Below are positions 42,766 through 50,879 of a stretch of DNA of 64,000 bases, piece by piece. A program made the translations under genes and the position numbers. Below the pieces are notes generated by a model. That model saw only the letters and a program-made list of their open reading frames with translations. It was not told the origin of the DNA and searched no databases. Source of the stretch: Oribacterium asaccharolyticum ACB7 (lineage in GTDB: Bacteria; Bacillota; Clostridia; Lachnospirales; Lachnospiraceae); NCBI RefSeq assembly GCF_000238075.1, contig NZ_JH414505.1, positions 467,904 through 531,903 of the forward strand, in the 5' to 3' direction. How positions within the stretch are numbered: position 1 is the stretch's first letter; every line of letters starts with the position of its first letter.

Positions 42766-44457
42766 ATGAATAAAATATTGGCAAATGCCGTTTCTTTGGG
42801 GCTGCTCGCCCTATCTCTTTCAGCCTGCGGAGCCGCTAAAGAAAACAGCAATCTTCAAACGACCGCCGGGGAGAGTTCCGCTGAAGAAAAGAATCAAGAG
42901 CTTACGGACGCCGGAAGTCCCATAGATAAGCTGGATGTCTGCATCGGTCCCTCTCCGGAAACCATGGATCCCCAGCTGAACTCCACGCTGGACGGAGGCA
43001 CTATGATTATGCACTGTTTTGAAGGACTGCTAAAATACGGAGAAGACGGGAAAGTCCTCCCTGCAATGGCGGAAAGCTGGGAAGCCTCGAAAGACGGGCT
43101 CAGCTGGACCTTCCATTTACGGGACGGCTTAAAGTGGTCGGACGGTCAAGAACTGAGTGCGGAAGACTTCGTTTACTCTTTCAGAAGACTGGCAGACCAA
43201 AAGACGGCGGCTCCCTATAGCTACGATATGTTGAACATGGTAGCAGGCTATGAAGAAGCGACAAAGGGAAATCCGGAAGCATTGCAGGTAGAAGCGCCGG
43301 ATAAGAAGACCTTTATCGTTCATCTTTCTACTCCGCTCAGCTATTATGAGAAAATTGCGGCATTTGTTTCTTTGGTTCCGCTTCGAAAAGACATTCTGGA
43401 GAAAAACGGGGAATCCTGGAGCATCAATGCTTCCAGCTACATCTCAAACGGAGCCTATCAGATGAGCGAGTTTGTGGATGGAGACTACATTGCCTTAAAG
43501 AAAAATCCCTATTATTACGATGCCGACAAAGTCAGCGTAAACGAGTTGATCTTCCACCTGGTGGACGATGATAATTCCGCTTACAATGCTTATCAGGAGG
43601 GAAGTCTGGATGTCACGAGCCGTATTCCTTCCGAGGAAATGGCTTCCCTTCGGAATACCGAAGATTTTAAAACCTATCCCATGCTCGGCACCTCGGGGAT
43701 GGTATTTAACACGGAAAAGGCCCCTTTTGACAATCCGAAGGTTCGCAAAGCCTTTGCATTAGCCATTGATAAAAAGTATATTGCCGAAAATATTTTTGAA
43801 GGCTATCGTACGCCTGCCTCCACCTTCGTTTGCGAAGGAATCACGGATCCTGCAGACGGAAGCTCCTTTGTGGAAAAGACCTTGCAGGACTATGGAACGC
43901 CCTTCCATCCGGACGATTATGAAAAAGACCTGGAAGAAGCCAAGAAGTTGATGGCGGAAGCAGGTTACCCGAACGGAGAAGGTTTCCCGAAGGTAAAATA
44001 CTTAAACAATGCCGGCGGAGCAAACAATACCATTTCCGAATATCTGCAGAGTGCCTTCAAAGAGCTCGGAGTGGAATTGGAAATTGATACCCAGGAGTGG
44101 AAGGTCGTTTCCGCAACCCAGCACGTCGGAGACTTCCAGTTGACTCGTTTTGCATGGGTTTATGACTACAATGAGCCCTCACAGCTTCTGAATGTTTTCC
44201 GTTCCAAGGATCGGAACAACTACGGCCGCTACAGTAATGAATCCTATGACAAGCTGATGCAGGAAGCCATGGCCGAAAGTGACGGAGAAAAACGTTCGAA
44301 AATCCTGCATGAGGCAGAGCAGATTCTGCTCGAGGACCTGCCGATGGCTCCCATGGTATTTTCTAAAGACAATTACCTGGTTCGTCCCAATTTAAAGGGC
44401 ATGCAACACCTTGAGACCGGAAATACTTATTTTATGTATTGCACAAGGACGGAATAG
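42766..44457 (+). CDS. Oligopeptide-binding lipoprotein (OppA-type)
   Basis: A 563-residue SBP_bac_5 solute-binding protein. It has a lipoprotein signal with the lipobox LSLSAC (Cys21) and a Ser/Glu-rich linker, then the ETMDPQLNSTLDGGTMIMHC segment typical of the OppA fold. It ends DLPMAPMVFSKDNYLVRPNL, also a family hallmark. It is not encoded with permeases, so it probably supplies the OppBCDF importer at 52-57 kb or another one. GAGGAGG precedes the ATG by 6 bases. A dispersed repeat follows the stop. Confidence 0.93.
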   Translation: MNKILANAVSLGLLALSLSACGAAKENSNLQTTAGESSAEEKNQELTDAGSPIDKLDVCIGPSPETMDPQLNSTLDGGTMIMHCFEGLLKYGEDGKVLPAMAESWEASKDGLSWTFHLRDGLKWSDGQELSAEDFVYSFRRLADQKTAAPYSYDMLNMVAGYEEATKGNPEALQVEAPDKKTFIVHLSTPLSYYEKIAAFVSLVPLRKDILEKNGESWSINASSYISNGAYQMSEFVDGDYIALKKNPYYYDADKVSVNELIFHLVDDDNSAYNAYQEGSLDVTSRIPSEEMASLRNTEDFKTYPMLGTSGMVFNTEKAPFDNPKVRKAFALAIDKKYIAENIFEGYRTPASTFVCEGITDPADGSSFVEKTLQDYGTPFHPDDYEKDLEEAKKLMAEAGYPNGEGFPKVKYLNNAGGANNTISEYLQSAFKELGVELEIDTQEWKVVSATQHVGDFQLTRFAWVYDYNEPSQLLNVFRSKDRNNYGRYSNESYDKLMQEAMAESDGEKRSKILHEAEQILLEDLPMAPMVFSKDNYLVRPNLKGMQHLETGNTYFMYCTRTE

Positions 44458-44483
44458 GATCGCGCATTTTCAGCACGGTTCAT

Positions 44484-44567
44484 AACGAATATCGCACGCC
44501 TTGCGCACGATACTCGTTGTGAACAAAATGTCTCAGGCTTCGCCTGCACCACTTGTTAAGAATAAAA
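44484..44567 (+). repeat. Dispersed palindromic repeat, A+B composite
   Basis: Module A (AACGAATATCGCACGCCTTG to ACTCGTTGTGAAC) is joined directly to module B (AAAATGTCTCAGGCTTCGCC to CTTGTTAAGAATAAAA). It is the cleanest complete unit in the window. Confidence 0.85.
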
Positions 44568-44608
44568 GAGACGGAGCAAAAAGGATTTCTCTTTCTGCTC
44601 CGTCTCTT
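44566..44608 (-). terminator. Terminator of the choline-binding-repeat protein gene
   Basis: AAGAGACGGAGCA and TGCTCCGTCTCTT form a perfect 13-bp stem. On the minus strand it is followed by TTTTATT, supplied by the edge of the dispersed repeat. Confidence 0.8.
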
Positions 44609-44646
44609 CTGTTTCCGACAAGACCTCTTCTTATTTTGTCATTATT

Positions 44647-46461
44647 TTATTGTGAAAGGTGGTTTTCCAGACCGTCCGTATAAAATTCCGCACTGTACAG
44701 TCCTCTCACCGTAGCATAAACGGAACTGTGATTTCCCGGAACTAAAACAACTGCATTTCCCCTTTCTTCCACCTCATACCGCTTTACTCCATGCAGGAAA
44801 TCGTCCGGTTCCGTCAGGTAAAGTGCGGTAAGCTTTCCTGCGTGAGTCCATTCTCCTCCAAGAACCAATGCGACTCCGGAAGTTTTCTTCTTCACGTCGC
44901 GAAGTCCGCTATGCTCCAAAATAAACGGCTGATCGTTCTCAATTTGTTCCTTGGCCCACTCGGAGAAGGAATTCAAATTTCCGCTGTTTCTTCTGCTTAG
45001 TAGGGTTTCTTCGCTATAGTTTGCGGGAATTTTCTTCCCTCTTGCATCCGCACTTAAGTTCGATGCACTGCTAACGGCCGTTCCCGCTTCCGCTCCTTTC
45101 TTATATAGAGCGATTGCCGTTTGATCGGCACCGTTCTCTTTCTCTTCCAGCACAGTCTTTAGCTTATGATTCCGTCCGAAAATCTTAAGAGAAGCATCTT
45201 CGTTGCCACGCAGGATGTTTTGTACTTCCGCATCATGACTCCCCAAGTAGTAGTCCAAGAGATCCCTTTCAACAGCATAGTAAGAAAGTGCTGCAGAATA
45301 CGCCTTCTCTCCTTCCGCATTCTCTACCTGCTCCGGAATGTTCGCCCGATCAATGATTCCGCTCCCTGCTGCATATTCCTTGAAGCCGTAGCTGTACGTC
45401 TTTTCTTCCACATGGACTTTTTTACTGCTAAAATCCGATTCATGAAGGTCTACTCCGGCTATGAAGAAGGATTCTCTTCTTTCCTCCAGACGCTTTTTCT
45501 CCAAAGCCTCCCGCTCCAGTCTGTCCCTCTCCGCCTTAAGACGTGCCTCTTCTTCACTATCTTTCTTCTGCTGCGCTTCCTCTTTCTCTCTTTGCTTTCT
45601 TTCCGCCTCCGTTCTTCGTTCAATCTCTTCTTTTCGCCTTAGCTCATTTTGTGCGTGATATTGATAGAGCTCTTCCGCTGTCTCAAACGGATTCGTTGTT
45701 GAGGGGTTGTAGCTTGTTTGCCAAGCGGAAGTGCTGCCGGATCCTGCTCCACCGGCGCTTCCCGATCCGCCGAAGCTTCCGGAACTGCCTGAACGTCCGC
45801 CTCCACCGGATCCACCTGATCCGCCACCGGAACGACCGCCTCCGCCGCCTGAACCTCCTGAGCCGCCGGATCGAATACCGCTTCCTCCGCCGGAACCGCC
45901 TGCGGCCTTAAAAGCCACTGTGCTCTCTTTGTCCTGTCCTCCGGCGTTCAAGGCCTCGGTCTGCTTTCTCTCCTTCTCCGCTTCCTTTTCTTTCTCTACC
46001 GTACTTTTTACGCCCAGTTCCGGCTTAAAGACGGATTCACCTTTTTCGTTGGCCCACTTTCCGCCACTTGACACAAAATAGCCGTCCGGAGTCTTTTCAT
46101 TCTCCGCCATTTTCCCGGTATCGGCAGCAAAATAATAACAGTATCCGTCAATCCACTGCCAGCCCTGCGCCAATTTTCCAAGAGAGGCTTCCTTCGTGTC
46201 CAGGAAGTACCACTTTCCTTCCATCTGTACCCAGCCTGTTGCCAGCGTTCCTTTTACCGGATCAATAAAGTATTTCTGTCCTTTATCCTCTACCCAGCCC
46301 GTTTTCTTTTGTCCATTTTGATCCAGAAAAATCCATGTGTCACCGGTCTGCACCCATTTTCCGGCCGTCCCTGACTCTTCCGCTCTTACTGCCAGCGGGG
46401 AAAATGCAGTCAATGCCGCAATACTCAAAGGTATAAGTCCTTTTTTTGCCCAATGCTTCAT
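44647..46461 (-). CDS. Secreted wall-binding protein with inactive IdeS-like C-terminus
   Basis: A 604-residue exported protein. The signal peptide is at 1-27, followed by four to five choline/glucan-binding-type repeats (about 32-150; WVQTGDTWIFLDQNGQKKTG pattern). A Gly/Ser-rich flexible region (about 185-250) and a highly charged coiled coil (about 272-340) come next. The C-terminal domain (about 345-600) resembles the IdeS/Mac-1 (C66) IgG-cleaving protease fold: LLSRRNSGNLNSFSEWAKEQ, VALVLGGEWTHAGKLTALYL and HGVKRYEV align with its C-terminal half. The catalytic Cys appears as Tyr (KAYSAALSYYA) and the catalytic His site as SGV, so it is probably inactive. The similarity is my reading, not a search result. 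Confidence 0.7.
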   Translation of the reverse strand: MKHWAKKGLIPLSIAALTAFSPLAVRAEESGTAGKWVQTGDTWIFLDQNGQKKTGWVEDKGQKYFIDPVKGTLATGWVQMEGKWYFLDTKEASLGKLAQGWQWIDGYCYYFAADTGKMAENEKTPDGYFVSSGGKWANEKGESVFKPELGVKSTVEKEKEAEKERKQTEALNAGGQDKESTVAFKAAGGSGGGSGIRSGGSGGSGGGGGRSGGGSGGSGGGGRSGSSGSFGGSGSAGGAGSGSTSAWQTSYNPSTTNPFETAEELYQYHAQNELRRKEEIERRTEAERKQREKEEAQQKKDSEEEARLKAERDRLEREALEKKRLEERRESFFIAGVDLHESDFSSKKVHVEEKTYSYGFKEYAAGSGIIDRANIPEQVENAEGEKAYSAALSYYAVERDLLDYYLGSHDAEVQNILRGNEDASLKIFGRNHKLKTVLEEKENGADQTAIALYKKGAEAGTAVSSASNLSADARGKKIPANYSEETLLSRRNSGNLNSFSEWAKEQIENDQPFILEHSGLRDVKKKTSGVALVLGGEWTHAGKLTALYLTEPDDFLHGVKRYEVEERGNAVVLVPGNHSSVYATVRGLYSAEFYTDGLENHLSQ

Positions 46462-46624
46462 GATTCCTCCTTCTTTCTATCCTATAGTTATATATACTTA
46501 TCTGAATTACAGTTTTTCCATATCTTTAGGAACATCGACCGCTTATAATAATTAAATAAGTAGTTTTGTTTGCATTTTGTCTAAAATAATTAATTTTTTA
46601 TATTATAGAGTGCTTTCGCTCAAC

Positions 46625-46654
46625 AAAAAAGCCGCCTGCCAAAAGGCAGACGAC
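46625..46654 (-). terminator. Terminator of the eda-kdgK-peptidase operon
   Basis: GCCGCCTGCC (46631-46640) and GGCAGACGAC (46645-46654) form a stem with a 4-base loop. On the minus strand six T residues follow. Confidence 0.88.
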
Positions 46655-46679
46655 TTTCGAAATTGCTCTTCACTCCCGC

Positions 46680-47567
46680 TTAGTCATGGCGATTTAACCA
46701 ATCGATCAGGAGCTCCTTATACTTCTCCGGCTCATCCACAAAACACATGTGTCTGGAATTTTGGAAGAGCTCCCACTCGGCATTCGGTATCGCATCGTAC
46801 ATCAGCTTGGCAATATAAGGTGAGCAGAGATCCTCCGCACCGCTAATAATCATGGTCGGGTAGGAAAAGCTCCGGAGCTTCTCCCTATAGTCATAGTCAC
46901 GAAGACTTCCTGTCGGCGTAAATTCATTCGGTCCCCATGCGGAAACGTAGGCTTCCGTTCCGACTATCTTCTTTCTCTTAAGGCACTCCGGACTGTCCTC
47001 CGGGAAAGGCCCTGCGCAGTATCTTTCCATAAAAAGCTTGAGTGCACTGAGATACTCCGGCGCTTCATAATTTCCCGTTTCTTCCGCCTTTCGGAAGGCT
47101 TCCTGCACATCTTTTCCCATATAGCCGATACGGCGCTTTTGCTCCGCTTCCCAAACGCTGTTGTAGGGGAGCGTACTGGAAAGAATCATGGATTTGATGC
47201 CCTTTGGTGCATAATCCGAGCCGTAAATAATGGCGAGCATGCCTCCCCAGGACTGTCCAAGCAGGTGGATTTCCTCGAGATTAAGGTGTTTCCTAAGCTC
47301 TATTAACTCCTCTACCCAGGTCTCCTTCGTCCAAATCTCGGGTTTTCCCTCCAGGAAGGATTTTCCGCAGCCAAGCTGGTCGTACATGATGATCTGTCTC
47401 TGATCCCGATCCGCTATGTCATCCAGAAGCTCAAAATAATTGTGGGTTGAACCCGGCCCGCCGTGAAGGAGCAAGAGAGGCGCTTTCTTCGGGTTTTTCT
47501 CCCCCACAATCCGATAATAGGTTTCATAGTGTAGATAGGGCATCATCCCTTCCGTAATCTTTGCCAT
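46680..47567 (-). CDS. Proline iminopeptidase-type alpha/beta hydrolase
   Basis: A 295-residue serine aminopeptidase of the S33 family that releases N-terminal proline from peptides. The oxyanion motif is LLLHGGPGSTHNYF, the nucleophile elbow is GQSWGGMLA, and the Asp and His regions are ISGAEDLCSPY and NSRHMCFVDEPEKY. It is the last gene of the operon with an M24 peptidase, consistent with cleavage of proline-containing peptides. Some members are amide hydrolases, which cannot be ruled out. Confidence 0.9.
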   Translation of the reverse strand: MAKITEGMMPYLHYETYYRIVGEKNPKKAPLLLLHGGPGSTHNYFELLDDIADRDQRQIIMYDQLGCGKSFLEGKPEIWTKETWVEELIELRKHLNLEEIHLLGQSWGGMLAIIYGSDYAPKGIKSMILSSTLPYNSVWEAEQKRRIGYMGKDVQEAFRKAEETGNYEAPEYLSALKLFMERYCAGPFPEDSPECLKRKKIVGTEAYVSAWGPNEFTPTGSLRDYDYREKLRSFSYPTMIISGAEDLCSPYIAKLMYDAIPNAEWELFQNSRHMCFVDEPEKYKELLIDWLNRHD

Positions 47568-47654
47568 TTTTTCTACTCTTTCTCCAATCTATGCTTTCTC
47601 TTTACCGTGCAGTGCACAGCGGTCTCCCTTTCTTGGAAATCTTTCCTCGTTCTT

Positions 47655-48761
47655 TTACTCTGCAATTTCCGTGGTGCCGTCTTCCTTTACGATAAGAAGA
47701 TCCTTCGGATAATGGTTCAATACCATGCAGCCGTCTTCCGTGATTAAGACAAGGTCTTCCACACGCACGCCGATATTTTCCTCCGGAATATAAATGCCCG
47801 GCTCCACGGAAAAGCACTGTCCTACCTCAATGACTTCCTCATTTACGGAAGAAACGTCACCCACTTCATGATCCTCAATTCCCGCAGAGTGTCCGGTTCT
47901 GTGAGTAAAATACTTTCCGAAGCCTTTTTCTTCAATATAATTTCGACAGGCCAGGTCGACATCACACATCCTGTTTCCGGGCTTCGCCATGGCAATGCCT
48001 CGAAGATTTGCATCCCGGACAATCTGATAAATCTCCTTATGTCTTTCACTGACCTCCCCGAGGAAAACGGTTCTCGTCATGTCGGAAATGTAGTTATTGA
48101 GGACTCCGCCGATATCCAAAAGGACACAGTCCCCTCTCTTTCCCTTCGTATCGTCCGTCTCATGATGCGGATCCGCCGCACCTCTTCCGTAAGCGGTTAT
48201 CGGATCAAAGGAAACATCGGACGCACCGTGCTTTTTATAAAGTTCCCTCGCAATCGCATTCAATTCCTTCTCCGTATGCCCTTTTACCACATAGGGAATG
48301 AGCTCCGCCATGACTGCATCGTTCAGTAAAGACGACTGAATCAGCTTCTCCTGCTCATCCTTATCCTTAATCTGTCTCACCTTATCCACGATAACGGAAC
48401 CGTTTACATAGGAAGAAGCGGCTTTCAACTCCTGCAGGCGGAGGAGGAAGCGGGCAGACCAGGTCTTATCCACGCCCAAGGGGCTTTCCTTGTCCACCAC
48501 CTTGGAAAGGAGCTCCACGCTGTCTTCCGTGTCGTCAAAGTACTGAATCTCTACGCCTAAATCCTCTTCAATCGGAAAAAGGCGGTTCACAAAGAATCTT
48601 TCCTTTCCCTTTGTACTGATATACAAGGCAAGCATTCTTTCTCCCGGATGGATCCATTTGCCCGTCAAATAGAAAATCGCGGGAGGATCGGTAATAATCA
48701 TTTGCGGAAGATTTCTTTCTTCCATTTTTTTGTAAATTCTCTTTAATTTTTCTCTATCCAT
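47655..48761 (-). CDS. M24 Xaa-Pro peptidase
   Basis: A 368-residue metallopeptidase of the creatinase/aminopeptidase P fold, with an N-terminal creatinase domain (about 1-130). The catalytic domain's metal ligands are visible in LLDIGGVLNNYISDMTRT, the HRTGHSAGIEDHEVG histidine region, FSVEPGIYI and GVRVEDLVL. It hydrolyses Xaa-Pro bonds with two Mn or Co ions. The start is taken at 48761 (MDREKLKRIY), with GAGGGAAAT upstream. The longer frame to 48914 overlaps kdgK and is basic and repetitive, so it is not used. It follows kdgK by 115 bases. Confidence 0.9.
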   Translation of the reverse strand: MDREKLKRIYKKMEERNLPQMIITDPPAIFYLTGKWIHPGERMLALYISTKGKERFFVNRLFPIEEDLGVEIQYFDDTEDSVELLSKVVDKESPLGVDKTWSARFLLRLQELKAASSYVNGSVIVDKVRQIKDKDEQEKLIQSSLLNDAVMAELIPYVVKGHTEKELNAIARELYKKHGASDVSFDPITAYGRGAADPHHETDDTKGKRGDCVLLDIGGVLNNYISDMTRTVFLGEVSERHKEIYQIVRDANLRGIAMAKPGNRMCDVDLACRNYIEEKGFGKYFTHRTGHSAGIEDHEVGDVSSVNEEVIEVGQCFSVEPGIYIPEENIGVRVEDLVLITEDGCMVLNHYPKDLLIVKEDGTTEIAE

Positions 48762-48876
48762 ATTTCCCTCTATCTTTACAATGCCTGCCTTGTTTACCGT
48801 GCTTTCTTCTGTAAGCACCCTTTTGCGTTCCGCTGAGTAGCCTCTTCTTAAGCGCCCTTTTGCATTCCGCTTTGCC

Positions 48877-49899
48877 TTATCGCTGTACTCTTCCGGAGCT
48901 GTCTCCGCCCGCAAGCTTCTCGACTTCGGGAACGGTAACCATGTTGTAATCCCCTTCGATGCTGTGCTTTAAGGCGGAAGCCGCTACCGCGAACTCCAGC
49001 GCCTTTCTGCTGTCATCTCCCTTTAAGAAGGAGTAAATGAGGCCTGCCGCAAAGCTGTCTCCGCCGCCGATACGATCCACGATATGCACGGGATAGACCT
49101 TCGAGAAGAGACATTCCTTCCCGTCATAGAGAAGACCCGACCAGTCATTATCCGAGGCGCTCTTACTTTCCCTAAGCGTAATGGCCACTTCAGAGAAGCG
49201 GAACTGTTCCATTAACTTCTTCGCCACCTCTTCATAGCCCTCTTTATTCAACTTTCCGCTATGCACATCGGTCTTATCCGCTTGAATCCCGAAGACGGTC
49301 TTCGCATCCTCTTCGTTAATAAGAATCAGGTCAATATACTCGCTAAGCTCCGTCATGGCTTCTCTTGCCGCCTCCTTCGTCCAAAGCTTACTGCGGTAGT
49401 TGACATCGCAGGAAATCTTGATTCCCTTCTTCTTTGCGACTTGGCAGGCTTCCCGACAAATCTCCAGAACATTTTCAGATAAGGCAGGGGTGATTCCGGT
49501 AAAATGGAACCACTCCGCACCGCTAAAGATACTCTCCCAGTCAAAGTCCTCTTTCTTTGCTTCGGAAATCGCGGAATGCGCTCTATCGTAGGTGCAAATA
49601 CTGGGGCGCTGAGAGGCACCCTTTTCATTAAAGTAAATGCCGACTCTGTTTCCTCCGCGGACAATCTTTCCGGTATCCACTCCGTATCTTCTAAGAGAAT
49701 TGATTGCCGCCTGCCCGATCATGTGAGAGGGAAGCTTTGTTACATAGGAAACATCGACTCCGAAATTGGCAAGGGAAACGGCCACATTGGCCTCCGCTCC
49801 GCCGAAAGTAAACTGCACATTTTCCGCCTGCACAAAGCGCTCATAATGATAAGGCTGCAAGCGCAGCATCACTTCTCCGAAACAAACTACCTTTGCCAT
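48877..49899 (-). CDS. kdgK: 2-keto-3-deoxygluconate kinase (PfkB family)
   Basis: A 340-residue ribokinase-fold kinase that phosphorylates 2-keto-3-deoxygluconate, yielding KDPG for the aldolase encoded just upstream. The N-terminal FTFGGAEANVAVSLANFG and C-terminal VDRIGGGDSFAAGLIYS signatures, including the catalytic Asp in GGGDSFAAG, are intact. The start is at 49899 with GGAGGT upstream; the frame to 49911 is less likely. Together with eda it covers the last steps of hexuronate or gluconate breakdown. The upstream dehydratase or isomerase genes are absent here. Confidence 0.9.
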   Translation of the reverse strand: MAKVVCFGEVMLRLQPYHYERFVQAENVQFTFGGAEANVAVSLANFGVDVSYVTKLPSHMIGQAAINSLRRYGVDTGKIVRGGNRVGIYFNEKGASQRPSICTYDRAHSAISEAKKEDFDWESIFSGAEWFHFTGITPALSENVLEICREACQVAKKKGIKISCDVNYRSKLWTKEAAREAMTELSEYIDLILINEEDAKTVFGIQADKTDVHSGKLNKEGYEEVAKKLMEQFRFSEVAITLRESKSASDNDWSGLLYDGKECLFSKVYPVHIVDRIGGGDSFAAGLIYSFLKGDDSRKALEFAVAASALKHSIEGDYNMVTVPEVEKLAGGDSSGRVQR

Positions 49900-49926
49900 G
49901 AATACCTCCAAATTTTTTCTATTGAT

Positions 49927-50571
49927 CTATGCATTTCTTGCTTCTTTTATAATGGCAACCGATTCTTCACAGAGTCTCGTAATTTCGTCCCAAGCTCCCT
50001 CTTCAATCATCTTATCCTTTACCATATAGCTTCCGCCACAAGCGCAAATGAGAGGAGAGGCAGAATATTCTCCTAAATTCTTTAGAGAAATACCGCCGGT
50101 AGGCATAATCTTAAACATGGGGAAGGGGCCTGCTAAGGCTTTAATCATGGCTAAGCCGCCGAGTTGCTCTGCCGGGAAGAATTTCAAAACCTTTAAATCA
50201 TACTTTAAAGCCTTATGATATTCACTCGCACAGCTTACTCCGGGATAAATCGGCACATTTTTCTCCTGTGCATACTGAATCAGCTCCTCATCAAAGCCGG
50301 GACATACGATGAACTTCGCGCCGTTGTCCACTGCTCTGTCAATCTGCTCCGTAGTGGTCACCGTACCGGCTCCAAGCAGCATCTCCGGGATTGCCGCACT
50401 CATCAGGCGAAGTGCGGTGTCCGCCCCTTCTGCACGAAAGGTAACCTCTCCAATCGGAACCCCTCCCTTACAAAGGCTCTTTCCTAAATTCACGGCATCT
50501 CTTTCCGGATTCTTTAACTTAATCACCGGAACAATCCCCACCTCACTGATTCTCTCTGCAATACTGTCCAT
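49927..50571 (-). CDS. eda: KDPG/KHG aldolase
   Basis: A 214-residue class I aldolase that cleaves 2-keto-3-deoxy-6-phosphogluconate to pyruvate and glyceraldehyde 3-phosphate. The Schiff-base lysine is in YDLKVLKFFPAEQLGG, the catalytic Glu region in VPIGEVTFRAEGA, and the phosphate-binding GxxG region in KIMPTGGISLKN. It is the first gene of the kdgK-M24-pip operon. The kdgK start lies 27 bases downstream of its stop. Confidence 0.95.
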   Translation of the reverse strand: MDSIAERISEVGIVPVIKLKNPERDAVNLGKSLCKGGVPIGEVTFRAEGADTALRLMSAAIPEMLLGAGTVTTTEQIDRAVDNGAKFIVCPGFDEELIQYAQEKNVPIYPGVSCASEYHKALKYDLKVLKFFPAEQLGGLAMIKALAGPFPMFKIMPTGGISLKNLGEYSASPLICACGGSYMVKDKMIEEGAWDEITRLCEESVAIIKEARNA

Positions 50572-50707
50572 TTTTCTTTCTCCTTTCGGCCATGTATGGT
50601 TTCCTGCTCCACTATCATTAGGATGAACCGTATTGTTTTATTCTATCAAAAATTCTTCCGATTATATAGAATAAAAAGAAGAATTTTCCTTAATTCTCTT
50701 GTTGTCT

Positions 50708-50816
50708 TTGTCTTTTTTTCTTTTTGTCGTATACTGTAACTTCAGTGTCAAAAATTTTGTCCTATTCAGTATGCACCAAAAATACTTTTGGCTATGCACA
50801 AAAATACTTTTCGGCT
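50708..50816 (+). promoter_or_regulatory. Promoter and short direct repeat upstream of the deacetylase gene
   Basis: TTGTCT (50708-50713) and TATACT (50730-50735) are 16 bases apart and may be a promoter. Just downstream, two direct units of 22-23 bases (TGCACCAAAAATACTTTTGG at 50772 and TGCACAAAAATACTTTTCGG at 50795) lie in the leader. This could be a regulator or RNA site. Confidence 0.4.
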
Positions 50817-50879
50817 TGCAGGGTAAAAACAATGCAACGGAAAGATAGAGGAATAACAGCAAAGGAGTTTCGAAAAAAT

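Noticed and set aside
45731..46081. Plus-strand proline-rich frame
   Set aside because: It is antisense to the Gly/Ser-rich linker of the choline-binding-repeat protein and has no support of its own.
48762..48914. Longer N-terminus of the M24 peptidase
   Set aside because: The added 51 residues are basic and unlike the family, overlap kdgK, and a good ribosome site supports the start at 48761.
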